A DNA stretch of 64,000 bases, from contig CM043870.1 of assembly GCA_023846275.1 (NCBI GenBank), positions 1,735,527-1,799,526 of the forward strand. Direction: 5' to 3'. This stretch comes from Vanilla planifolia. Lineage: Eukaryota; Streptophyta; Magnoliopsida; Asparagales; Orchidaceae. The notes under the pieces were generated by a model that made no database searches, was not told the DNA's origin, and saw nothing but the letters and a program-made list of their open reading frames with translations. How positions within the stretch are numbered: position 1 is the stretch's first letter; every line of letters starts with the position of its first letter. This document shows positions 52,398-64,000 of the stretch, piece after piece. The position numbers and the translations under genes are program-made.

Positions 52398-53110
52398 CTC
52401 CAGCAGGCTTGAAAAGGAAAAGGCTTCCCAGATTGTGCAAAGCCTCTACTATCTACAAGAAAGAACAGAAAAAATGGAATTGAAATGTCAATAGAAATCA
52501 AGCTAGCTGCACTAAAAGGAGAATTTGAGAGTGCATAGATGTTATAATATCAACAAAGTAGAAAGTAAAATCTAGAACTTTTTCTTCTTCCTATTGAGTT
52601 TCTAAATAAACAATTTTCCAGTAAAATTGAAGGCCAGGATGCAAGTTTTAAGGCATAGAGATATGCACTTCCCATCTCAAGAGGTTCCCCTCCTTGCACT
52701 ACAGTTATGAACTCTCCAGGATTTTTCTTTACATAATTCCCCCAAGACAAAATATGAATGATAAGCTACAGAGAATGCATATCCAGATTTCTACTCAAAA
52801 ACCTATGCAATGAACGGTAAATTCCAACTCAAATAGGAAGAATAAAAGGAGCAAACATGTCAAGAGGCCAGCTGTTTATAATCAAAAACATGTTCGGAGA
52901 TGAGAGAAACCTGGCGAAAGCAACGGCGAAGAGATTCAGTGCTATAAGCCTAGTAAGAGCGGATGCCAATCACAAAGCCGGACAAAGCGACTGACAAGAC
53001 AAACAAGACCGCAAAGGCCCTGTCGAGAGAGCACCATCTCGAGGGTTAATCCTCCAATTCACGGTCAAGACCCCCAAAACTCCAATCCAAAAAGGAGACG
53101 GTACACCTTC
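52398..53110 (-). promoter_or_regulatory. GRIK 5' leader with probable leader intron and uORF
   Basis: Inferred leader exons are about 53110-52911 (donor CGCCAG|GTTTCT) and 52452-52398 (acceptor CTTGTAG|ATAG), enclosing a leader intron at 52910-52453. The first leader exon holds a 31-codon upstream frame at 53037-52942 (MVLSRQGLCG...). Both splice sites fit consensus. The transcription start is unknown. Confidence 0.45.
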
Positions 53111-54264
53111 CCTCTCTCTTCAAGCAAACAATTCGTCTCCCGACCTTCAACGGCATTAACTTCGAAATACCAAAAAAAACAGAAGGATTAGCTTATTAAA
53201 GACGATAAAAAGTTCAATTTCTCACGTCCTAACCTTATGATCGATCTCCTAAGGCAAGACGGAGAACTCAATGAAACGTGCTCAGTCGTCGACTTTTCCA
53301 AGCTGCCTCTACCTCGATCAAGAAGAACATGAATTCTCGCTTCCTCGCAACGTATCAAAGAAATGCAAACCTAGAGATGGTAGAGCGTATGATCTCACGC
53401 CTCGCGGACGAGGAGGGTACGTTAATTAGCCATGTGGATGGGGACCTCAAGGGGTCGGCAACCGGGAACCAACTTGACACCATAGGACCATGATCATGTG
53501 CAACGTTGAAGTGCTTTTTATTTTTAAAAAATATATTTTTAATACTTCAAATAGCATCATTATTGCATTTTTATTCAAATTAAAACATATTTTCAAATTT
53601 TATTTTTCTATTTTTTAAATAAACTTTATTTTTATATATTTTGAAATTAAAACAATTTATTTTTTTTATTTTCATCTTGTGATGGAGTTATTCAAAATGT
53701 TATAAATCAATTATTAATAATATTTGACTTGAATAATTATGAATTGATTAAATTTGTCTACTCCAATGTTATATTAAAATCACTTCATATTTAATGTGAT
53801 AAGGTTATTCATCAGTTAGTACACAAATATCGAGATATATTATATGTGGTATACATAAATTTTTGAGCAAAATGAATTCAACTAATTTAAAAAAACCAAC
53901 TGAAAATTGAGTGGTTATCGTTTAAATTGATTTTTTTAGAAAATAATATCTCATAAAACCTTAAAACAAAATCAAATGAATTGAAAGTCAACCCTTAACC
54001 TAGCCCACTTGGCAAATTGAGACATGTCATTCTCACAACTTCTTAGTTTATTAAGAATATGAAATATTAATTGTCATAAGTGGGGAAAAATAGAAACTTT
54101 TTAACTTTCAATAATGGGATTAAAAAATTACCTTCTCAAAACATTATTTGAATATTAATACAAATTTTCACTTTTAGATTACTTAATTTAATTAATTATA
54201 AAATAAAAGTTGAATTGATAATAATTTTTACTAGACAATCCATCGATGTTAACACCGTTGTAAA

Positions 54265-54267
<3 letters not shown>

Positions 54268-54343
<76 letters not shown>
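54268..54343. repeat. (TA)n microsatellite
   Basis: About 76 bases of TA units with one CA interruption. The open frames translated from it (YIYIYI) are artefacts. Confidence 0.95.
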
Positions 54344-54344
<1 letters not shown>

Positions 54345-55241
54345 ATCAAATATTTTATCTCCAAAAGATATATAATAATTATCAATGCTTAATGATATAA
54401 TAAAATATATAATTTTACAATTAATTTATGAGCTGTTAATTAGAATCTACATAATTAATTGATATTATTAAGGATAGAGATATAAATACATATATTAATA
54501 TATCGCCCCAAATATGATTATTCACATGTTCTTTAAAATATATAAATAAAGATATCAAAATCTTCTAAATAATAAGTTATCAAACTTAAGTGTAACTAAA
54601 GTTTTCATTCTCTTGATATGTTAAGATTTTGACTAGTAATATAAATACATAATGATCTTGGAAGCTTAATAGATAAAATTGTATTTAAATAATAATATGA
54701 GATAAAATATGATAATAAGATAAACCATAAAAAAGATTAGTAAATATATTAAACAAGTGCTTTTGATCATTATTTAGAAATATATATAAAATGAATTAAC
54801 AAAAAATCATATAAAAAAATTAAAAAAAAAGATGTAGAAGTATGTAAGAGCATGTGATCAAACTATAAATTTATATAAAATAATTAACAAATAAAAAGAT
54901 GCATAATTTTGGCTTGTAATATGTTTATACATACACACTATAATCCATTTTATCAATCTAAAAGCTGATCATTTTATATGTTTTCAAATTATTTTGATTT
55001 TAATATTTTCTTAGTTTTTTCATCCCAATGTTATTTCTTATCTATTTTATGATGTTCATACTTATCATTATGATACAAATATTTATTAAATAATCATTTA
55101 TTCTAATACAATGGGATCTCATTTTATCTATATCATATCTACATCAAGCATATAATATATAGATATTTTATCATATCATATGACATTACATCATATTATA
55201 TATATTAACTTGTAGGTATATCACATCATGTTTATATTATA

Positions 55242-55500
55242 AATCTTATCTCTAACTATAAGATCACACAACAAGTAGTTCATCATGTATTATATCCACA
55301 ACACAATGGATCTTATCTATAGTTATAAGATTACATAATAAGTAGCTCTTCATAGATCATATATACATCATAACATATCTCATCTTTAACTACAATATCA
55401 TACAACAAACAACTCATCATAAATCATATATAAGTTATAATAGATCTTATATTTGACTATAAGTTCACACTATAAGTAGCTCGTCATATATAATGTTAGG
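55242..55500. repeat. Degenerate minisatellite, four units of about 67 bp
   Basis: Units start at 55242, 55310, 55377 and 55444. Each opens with ATCTTATCT-TAACTATAAGAT-like text and continues ACACAACAAGTAGCTCATCAT. The spacing is 68, 67 and 67 bp. Related but weaker text may extend left to about 55100. Confidence 0.75.
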
Positions 55501-58035
55501 TCTCAAGTAAATGGTATCATATCATAGCATATTATCTTATCTTCATTAGTAGTGATAGTAGAGTATAACAACTAGAGTTAATGTCAATAAACAAATACCA
55601 TCATTTTAACATTTACTTATTATAGTCATAATATATCTATTATACATAAATACCGTCAGTGATATAAAAATCATAAGAAAATTTTTAGGTACTCACATAA
55701 TCTCAAGTCGCAATCATTTATAATTTACTTTAATTTTTTTCATTTTCTTATTTACCATCTATTTTTTCTAGTTTATTCACTATTTTCATTTCACATCACA
55801 AGTATTACTAAATCAATCGATTATTTTTTATTCTCTATTTTTATTTCTCATCACACAGTATGTCATAATGATGTTGAACATGATACAAAAAGAAAAGGAT
55901 AATATATAATAATATTAAATATTAAATAATCACAACATTACATCATACTTATATCATAACTATTTGAAATTTGCATACTTACTCTCATAAGAAAAATTTT
56001 TGTATTAACTTTTTTCCTTTAGCTTACTATAAATGAATAATTAAATATTTAATTAAAAATAACTATAATTCTATTATTGTTCAATACTGATTGAAAGAAC
56101 ATTCATAAATCTATGAAGTTAATGTTAACTACTTAACCTTCATTTCTAATTTAATTGAGTAATTTCATTAATAGCTTTGTATTATTTTATAAAAAATGCT
56201 TAAGCTTTCTCATTTTATAATAAAAATTTTCTAATATTACTCAACAACCTTTAAGCATTACTTAGCTCATCCTTATATGTATCAAAGATAAATAAATACA
56301 TAATAACACACCAATTCTCTATTTTTTTATAAAAAATTACAATTTTAATAGTCAATCAAAGTTTGTATTTGCAAGAAACAACACTGTCATATATTAATTT
56401 GGGTGCAAAAAGCTAAAAATCAATTCCTTTCAACTCTTCCCGAAGCAATAAGGACAAAAATAGATAGAAATTGAACTCAATCATTGCATTTCCTCTTTTT
56501 CAACGACTTAATTTTAATTGTCTTCTCGTCAAGTCAAAGAGGGACAGAACTACAATAACAACTCACGAGTCCACAATCTTGACCATAATAACTTTGTACG
56601 GCTGCATGACGATGATCAAAGACCAGGGGTCGATCGCATATGAAATGGGGAAAACGGGAGATAACAAAGCTATGGATTGGAAGAAATTAAGGTTCCTTTT
56701 CGATTCCATCACCATATCAATTGGAGCTTCTTAAATAATTTAATAGTAAGGTGGCGAGGAACAAAGCAATGAAATTCATTGGCCACGCACCAAGGAAAAA
56801 CAAGCGGCTGATAAGATGAAAGAGAGAATAAAGGAAGTTATGTTTTTTTTTTCTTATTATATAATTTATTCTGATTGTTTTTCAAATTTGTAAATAATAT
56901 ATTACTAATAATTTTAACTTCATAAATTTATATTAAATCCAAATGAACTTTGTTTATGATGAAACAAAATTCGACACATTTGACTAAACGAGCTTATTCT
57001 AATGGTATATTTATTTTTCAAATCTAACATACATGATAAATATATTTTTTATGAAAGAATACCTAAAAATATTATTTTAATAAATTTTATAAAAAATTAA
57101 AATCTCAAACCTCTTTATCAAATCACTAATAACTATTTAAAATCAATATTAGAAAAATCTAATCATTACTAGTAATTTCTATCATTTAACAAAAGAAATA
57201 TGTAAATATAAATTATAAATATAATACCAATTTTCATGTATATGCATTTAATTTATTTATCTTTTCATCTCATTTAAAAATTAGCTTAGGTCAAAACCTT
57301 TTTTATAATAATAGACTTGTTTATGATGCAAGTTGTTCTAAATGAATTGCACTAATAAATAAGTACTTTGACTTTTCTTTGAAATTATCATTTTTTGAAA
57401 GATAATCATTATTTTGGTCAACTATTTATATTTTCATATTTGAATTTTGTCTTCATTTATTATTCCTTGTTGTTACCTTATGTATCTTTCTTTTTCCTTT
57501 CTTTTTTTGCTTTTTTTGTGACCATTATTGCAAAAGAACATCATGTATTAATTAGGATTATATAGCATATGTGATATTTAGAATTATTAAAATATTGATA
57601 TCCAAAATTATAGTGTAGATTATTAAGTAGAATAGGTGATAATACATTAAGTATTAATCATTGAGTCTTGAAAATTAGTTTTTATTACATCCAATTTCAT
57701 AAATATAAACTAAAAATTTAATACAAACAATATGAGAATTACTTTCATAGAAAAAATAGCAACTCTAATTTTCGATTACTGCCTCAAAAATAAAAGTTAC
57801 TAAAAGAGCACACATTTTTTACGATGATATATTTTAGTTCTGTAGGCGTTGGCATTTGGAGCACCAAAAAATAAAAAGGGCGACGAGGTTGTGGTTTTTG
57901 CTCAATAAGAAAGCTTGACTTAAAATGAAAATAAGATAGTATGAAGTTTTATTTAGAAAGGTGGTGTTTTAGTGATTCAATAAAATGAGTAAAAGGGTAA
58001 GTGAAAACTTTGAATGTTGATAGAATTAGGAATTT

Positions 58036-58159
58036 ATTTGGTTGCCAGCTCTTTCAATGGAAGATCTCACATTTGATTTTTGCCTCTCATAAGAGATTTG
58101 GTTGTCAGCTCTCTCGATGGAAGGTCTTTTACCTTCGATTTTTGTCTCTCACAAAGAAA
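58036..58159. repeat. 60-bp two-copy direct repeat
   Basis: Copies start at 58036 and 58096. Both read ATTTGGTTGNCAGCTCT, then ATGGAAG and TCTCA landmarks. An open frame spans it, but that frame has no ATG start before the repeat. Confidence 0.75.
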
Positions 58160-59261
58160 GTTAGAATCTCTCTAACTAAAGTTAGGCACATGCACTTGGC
58201 TCACAACTATAGAAGCATAGAAGCAAAAGAAATTTTTTATTCAATAAATTTTCTCATTTTCATAGTGAATATCCTTATTTATAAAGACTTTAAAGGTTCA
58301 TCAATTTGTTTTAAAAAGAAAAACTATAAAATTAATTAAATTAAACAGTTCTTAAATTGACCGTGTATTTGAGGTGATGGTAACAATGAGCGCTGAAACA
58401 ACATGACAAGTTGCACGGACAAAGCTACTAGTTTGATTTTTAAGTAGACGTTGGTCAGACAAAATAGAATTGGTCAATAGGGACTAGCATGTTGGTGCAG
58501 GTTATCACAAGTCAAAAGCAGATCAAGTGGATTGTTGCTAGTAACAAGCTAGTGCGGGTTGAGTAGATCAGCTAAGTTCCTGGGTTAAATCGGGTCACAC
58601 AGGCGCTCGACTTGGCTCAAGCAGAGACAACGACTTTGGACAACAACTTAACGACGAGAGGCTGAAAAAATAGAACAAAAATCAATTTTAAGCATTTTTT
58701 GAAGCAATTTTCAACCAAATTTTGTACCGATAAACTTATAAAATTGGTGAGACACCAACGGGTGTATATTTGTGAGCTAATGTTAGACGCTTCTATATCA
58801 TATTGTATGATCATTCTCTCAACAAATTAAAAAAATTTAAAAACTTTTAAAAATCATAAAAATATAATATAATTTTGTAATATATTAGTCTCATTATATT
58901 AAGGTAATATCTAATTATATATTCTCATCTCAATCTAAATAGATTTTATTCTTAAAGGATATCTCAACATCTTAAGACAATAATATTTGATATAAATATT
59001 AAAATTAGTTTCTCAATGTCCAATGTTTAACTTTTTATGGGTAGTTATTGAACTATATTTTTTTAAATAATATTAATAATAAAAACAAAAAAATATTCTT
59101 TCTATTTAAATAAAAAAATTATATTACAAGCGTTTAATGTAAATTTAAGTTTTTTATTCTTTTAAAATTTAATAAAATAAATTCTATATAAATTTGTTAA
59201 CCCTTTTTTAATCCCAAACGCAGTAATCTTGTAACTGAGGTTCATCGCGCCACCCATGTTC

Positions 59262-59504
59262 ATGACACGTGCTTTTCTTCCTCAGATCCGTGATTCAGGT
59301 TAAGTCAAAGCAATATTCTGCATAATCAATCGACCACGAAGCAAATACAACATGCATTTCTTTAAATTCGAAGATCCACTTGTTTTCCCCAAGAGCAAAC
59401 CATCACGTCGTCCGGCCTGAGCTGTACTCCACCGAGCTCGACGAAGGTCAACCACTCTCCTCTACAAAAAGCCCCCAAGCAGCAGATACATCAAACCGTT
59501 TTCA
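59262..59504 (+). promoter_or_regulatory. Promoter of the root-cap/LEA-like gene with G-box/ABRE and RY motif
   Basis: A palindromic G-box CACGTG at 59266-59271 lies in an ABRE-like context (GACACGTGCT). An RY element CATGCA is at 59351-59356. G-box/ABRE sites answer to bZIP factors and abscisic acid, and RY sites to B3 factors such as ABI3. A weak TATA-like CTACAAAAAG is at 59462-59471. The motif matches are direct; their activity is inferred. Confidence 0.45.
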
Positions 59505-59825
59505 ATGGCTAACAGGTCGCTGACCCTCCTCCTCCTCTGCGCCGCTTTCCTGCTTCTCGGTGCTCTGGTCGCCGCCCAGAGCGGCGGAAAGAAAAACCTT
59601 GACCCGGCGTCGACCAACTACGTGGTGCTCGACCGGAATCACCGGACCGGCCAGGAGCGGTTCTTCTGTTTGGCCCGAGGACGGTGCCGCTTCCGCATCA
59701 TCCAGTGCCCGGCCCAATGCCCCCAGCGTAAACCGAAAAAAAACCGGGTTGTCAAGGGCTGCTTCGCCGATTGCAGCAGTCGCTGTGAAACCGTCTGCAA
59801 ATGTAAACAAATTGCCTATTTCATC

Positions 59826-59880
<55 letters not shown>

Positions 59881-60676
59881 CTATATTATATTAATTTATT
59901 TCCATTTGTGATATTTTGCAGTTAGGAAGCCGAATTGTAACGGGTACGGTTCGGTCTGTTACGACCCACGGTTCGTGGGCGGCGACGGGACCATGTTCTA
60001 CTTCCACGGTGCGGCGGGAGGGGACTTCGCCCTGGTCTCCGACCGGCACCTACACATCAACGCCCACTTCATCGGCACACGCCCGGCGGGGCGCTCGCGG
60101 GACTTCACCTGGGTGCAGGCACTGGCCGTCATGTTCGAGTCCCACGCGCTGGTGGTCGGCGCGCGGCGGGTCGCCGAGTGGAACTCCGCTGAGGATGGTC
60201 TCTACCTCCAGTGGGACGGGGTTTCGGTCGAGCTCCCCAGCGACGCGGAGGCGGAGTGGCGGGTGACGGTTGGTGGGCGGGAGGTGGCGGTGGAGCGGAC
60301 GGCGGAGACGAACAGCGTGCGGATGGCGGTGGCGGGGCTGGTGGAGATGGACGTGAAGGTTGTGCCGGTGGGGGAGGCGGAGAATCGAACTCATGGGTAC
60401 GGGATTCCGGCGGGGGACGCGTTCGCGCACCTAGAGATGCAGTTTCGGTTCGTGGGGGGGCTCAGCGAGGAGGTGGAGGGGGTGTTGGGGAAGACGTATC
60501 GGCCGGGGTATGTGAGCCCGGTTAAGAGAGGGGTGGCGATGCCGATGATGGGAGGGGAGGATCGGTACCGGACGCCGGGATTCATGTCGCCGCAGTGCAG
60601 ATCGTGCCTGTTCCGGCCCGAGGACGGGATCGTCGGGGAGGGTGCTTCGGTGGGAGGCGCTCGGCTTGACGAATGA
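59505..60676 (+). CDS. Root-cap / LEA-like secreted protein (Root_cap family), two exons
   Basis: Exon 1 is 59505-59802 and exon 2 is 59922-60676, joined through a split Phe codon (T|TT), giving 350 residues. Residues 1-24 form a clear signal peptide (MANRSLTLLLLCAAFLLLGA...). A Cys-rich module follows with Cys at 55, 61, 68, 72, 86, 90, 94, 98, 105 and 112. Next comes GGDGTMFYFHG and a long beta-rich region, then DRYRTPGFMSPQCRSCLF near the C-terminus. This order is typical of plant proteins annotated as root-cap or LEA-like, with the Root_cap domain at the C-terminal side. They are secreted, probably cell-wall associated, and biochemically uncharacterised. Exon 2 is strikingly GC-rich against an AT-rich background. 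The 119-bp intron consists largely of an (AT)n run and carries a canonical GT-AG pair. Confidence 0.88.
59830..59876. repeat. (AT)n microsatellite filling the root-cap gene intron
   Basis: About 23 AT units inside the 119-bp intron 59803-59921, close to 40 percent of its length. Confidence 0.95.
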
Positions 60677-63600
60677 TGGTGAGATGTGTGGTTGAAACGC
60701 ATTTACAAACACGTCTTTGCGTTTCGAATCTTTCATTACAATACCAATAATGGGAATTTATATATGTAACCGAAAAATTTGTAATAAATATTTATTTTTT
60801 AAGGAGATGCAAATTTTTATATTTCCATATATCAAGTTTTCAAGAGACAATAAAGTCACAATTCTTAACGTTTATTAAGTGTAGTTGAATCATCGCAACT
60901 TGTTTATCGAACTATTTTGTATCATCACTAATCATTTAAAGGTGTGCAACACTAATTAGAATTGCTCGTGACTAATTTATTTTGAGAAATTATCATGAAA
61001 GATAATACTTAAATGATTCCATTGTAATTATAAGGAAGATTAGACTACACACTTGCTAATAAATAATTTAGCAAAAATTATCTTCTCTCATAGAAAAATA
61101 ATATTATAAATGAAGTGTGATATAACTATAATGATGAAATCAATTAATAGAGAACAAGTAATTCTTATCAATTGAAAAATAAACTTCATAATCATCTCAA
61201 TGTCTAAGATTCATAAGCTACATAATTCTATGGAGCATATTTTATCTTCTAGAAAGCCACTACTCTATATGTGATGGTCCAAATTTTTATTAGTATTGTG
61301 ATAAATATATATTTGAATATATAATACTGATATTTTGATATATTTAAATATATTTTGACATTTTTATAAATGTATTTAAAATAAATAATTCAATTATGTC
61401 TTAAAATACACACAAAATTATAGGATATTTCATAATTGTGGTTTTTAACATATTATTATAAAGAGTTTTGTATGAAAAATTTATTAGTATATAATTTTTA
61501 ATTTCTAAAATTTAATTAAAATTGTTGTGTTTTTTTAGATAAATAATAACTAAGGAATTTCTTATTTAAAAAAATAACAATTTAGATTGTCTAAAAGGAG
61601 TTGCTTGATTTGGACAAAGAGAAAAACTGATAACAAAATATATTGGACACTTTCAAATTATTGGAGAGTTAGTTGAAGTGACATTTGAAGTGGCACTACT
61701 AATAAACTTATCACAGATTCAAGTGTTTTAAATATCTTCATTAATGAAGTACATGGAGAATCCATCACATGTGTTGGACATTCAAGCATATTTGAATGCA
61801 ACCAAATTTGATATATGAAAAAAGATTGATAAAGATTTTGGCAAAAGAAATAAATAAGATAAGAAACAAAGAAACTCTAATGGTTATATACTATGAACAA
61901 ATCAAATAGAGAAACAAGTCATCTCGAAATTAGAGAAAGAAATAATAAAAAAATATCTCTCAATTTTCTAAATTTTGATGATAAAATTCTTATTTGAGAT
62001 TAATTATGATATTCTAAATTTGTGACAATAAAAATATTTATAAGTTATTTATATTTTTTAAGCTGTTTAGATATTTTTTTTTGAAAATTTCTAAGACTAT
62101 TTTAATTTTTGAAAAATAATCATATTATATGATATAAACAAATTATATAGTACAATAAAAAAAATTAAAAGATATACTCAATTGATAAATTCATATAATC
62201 TGACTGAATTAGTAACACATGAAAAAATTAGACTTGGATTGCATCGTATAATATTTGAAAATCCTACAGTTTGATCAAGTTAGTAGTTTAATTGAGAGCA
62301 TCTCATAATACGATAATGAAAATCATAAGTTACAATATAATGAAAATATTTGAGCTAAATAAACTAAATTGAATGTACAAGCATGATTAAAAATATCATA
62401 TAAGTATGATTAACATAATTAATTATTAATAAAGAGAAATGTCTTAATTCATATAATATTAAGTAAAGAATCATACAATATCATAAAGTATAAACAAAAA
62501 AGTTTTTAAAACATAAAATGGTGAACTCTCGAGCCAAGTGAGGTGGATATGAAACTAATCAATAATGATCTATTATATTTAAGAGGGAAAGAAGATGATG
62601 AGGAATTCAAATGAAAAAAAAAAAAACAACCATTAAAAAAGATACTAAATGAATATAAAATATGGTGAGGCCAAACTTAGAAAAAAATTTTAGAAAAAAC
62701 TTAAGCAGTTTAGTTTTGAACGAGAGCATTAGCTAGAAAAAAAAGAGACGAAGAAGATATATCCAAGAGTTAGGACGAAATTAGTGTGGATTTGAGTAAA
62801 AAGCAAAAGGCAAATTAAAAGAAGAAATCGGAGTTGGGGTTGGTATAGTAACAATATTGTAGCACTCTAAATGGAAAACAAATAATCTGTAAACTTACAC
62901 AATTTGATTCATGGAATGACCACCACATTCAAAAGCAAATTAGACAATCTTGTATGAATGCTTATGTGTTTGATGTTTAATATTTATTAAATGAGTTGAG
63001 CCCTTAAAAAATTATATAAAATGATTAATTTGATGATGTTTATTTTTTTATTGTAAATATATGTTGCCTATGTTTGATTTTATATGTGACTTGTTTGAGT
63101 ATAATATTATTTGTGATCATTTGTTTATATAGTACATATAACCATACTACTTATAATAATGGTCATAAAAAAGAAAAAAAAAGGTAATTATAATGTCACT
63201 TTTGATTAAAAAAAATGTGAAAAAGAGAGAAAAAAGAAAAAGATGACAAAAAAAGATTAGTGAGCAAAACTTCAAATTATGAAAAGATAAATAGTTGTTC
63301 AAATTGGCGATTATCATTTTGAAATGACAGCTTTAGAGATGAGCTAACTGATCTATTTATCTGAGCTAATTAGAATAATATGTTTCATAACAGGTCCAAT
63401 CTATTATGAAAAAGAGCTTGTCCTAAACCAATTATTGAATAAGATGAAAAGATAAAAGAATTAATAACATATACATCAAAAATAGTTTTCCATTTATATT
63501 GTTTATTTGTATTTCATTTTTATTTTATTTGTTTGTACTTGACCCATCATGTGGCATGACTAAAAGTTATTTATTTTATATATGTATATATATGTACTAG

Positions 63601-64000
63601 TGATGATTTGGTGAGCATATTTTTGGTCTTATGCTTTCAAGTTAAAATCAAGTTCATCACAAGGTTACCAAAGAACAGCGAGATATAACATCATATTTAA
63701 TTAATATATGTGATGTTTTATTTTCTTATCAGTTGTGTACCCATTATACAAATATTTTATTTTTATTTAGTATATGAGATGTACTAAAGCCTTATTTAGC
63801 TATGTTGTTTAAATATTACTTTGTTTAAGGTAATATGAAAACCATGTTATTTAAAAGGTTTTATTATTTCAAATAAAAAATTATCCTTTGCTTCTTTTCC
63901 AATGTTAAGATGATATTTAAATTTGTGATGGGATTTAAATTTCAGAAAATGTTTTAAAAAGTGATTTTATTTTATCATAAAAATTTTAAATTGTTTTCAC
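60677..64000. other. AT-rich intergenic spacer, nothing recognised
   Basis: The 3' UTR of the root-cap gene presumably occupies the first few hundred bases (AATAAA-like AATAAT at about 60744 and 60782). Beyond it no coding frame, RNA gene or recognisable transposon was seen on either strand. Confidence 0.6.

Larger units (their letters stand above)
53111..59504. other. AT-rich intergenic desert
   Basis: From about 53500 the sequence is extremely AT-rich and holds no gene I can support. It includes a long (TA)n array (54268-54343), a 67-bp minisatellite (55242-55500), and a 60-bp direct repeat (58036-58159). A less AT-rich island at 58380-58660 reads like old transposon sequence. A slightly GC-richer patch at 56470-56740 has an open frame beginning with TTG and no known domain. 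Confidence 0.6.

Noticed and set aside
53278-53493. 71-residue plus frame upstream of GRIK
   Set aside because: It starts with GTG, has no recognised domain and lies in the probable GRIK promoter; not supportable as a gene.
54188-54400. YIYIYI-repeat frames on both strands
   Set aside because: Direct translations of the (TA)n microsatellite.
56471-56734. 87-residue plus frame in the AT-rich desert
   Set aside because: It starts at TTG, has no domain or splice partner, and is not enough to call a gene.
60050-60736. Several 100-126-residue frames over root-cap exon 2, including Gly-rich and His/Pro-rich ones
   Set aside because: GC-rich coding sequence gives few stops in other frames; only the frame continuing exon 1 matches a known family.

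Overview
This is a stretch of plant (flowering plant) nuclear chromosome. The genes have spliceosomal introns with AG acceptors, and the protein families are plant-specific: a PLS-type pentatricopeptide protein, a GRIK/SnAK-type kinase, a C2-GRAM-VASt protein and a root-cap/LEA-like secreted protein. GC-rich coding exons in an AT-rich background, together with introns up to about 12 kb packed with retroelement debris, suggest a monocot with large introns (palm-like is possible). That taxonomic guess is weak. Nothing here is bacterial, and there is no CRISPR array or operon.

Layout. (1) Positions 22-17750, minus strand: most of a BAGP1-like gene (N-terminal membrane anchor, C2, GRAM, start of VASt). 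Fourteen exons were reconstructed in continuous frame; the 3' end lies outside the window. (2) 17751-20383: its GA/CT-rich leader, then an empty AT-rich spacer. (3) 20384-21928, minus: an intronless PPR gene. It is divergent, across about 350 bp, from (4) 22276-23166, plus: an uncharacterised plant protein with a zf-XS-like Cys/His region. (5) 23167-30098: gene-free, with a 388-bp-period duplication and a probable decayed copia-type LTR. (6) 30099-52397, minus: a complete 11-exon GRIK kinase gene (384 residues). Its 11.9-kb intron carries an antisense degenerate LINE and a Ty3 reverse-transcriptase fragment. (7) 52398-59504: the GRIK leader with a small uORF, then a very AT-rich desert with a TA microsatellite and a 67-bp minisatellite. 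(8) 59505-60676, plus: a two-exon root-cap/LEA-like secreted protein. (9) 60677-64000: an AT-rich spacer.

The genes do not form a pathway; this is ordinary plant gene order. No previously undescribed multi-gene system was found. The most notable signals concern gene structure. Three of the 24 inferred coding introns use GC-AG boundaries, and a 115-bp-period duplication in GRIK has copied one of those GC donors into the neighbouring intron. The exon joins come from my reading of frame continuity and splice sites, without transcript evidence.
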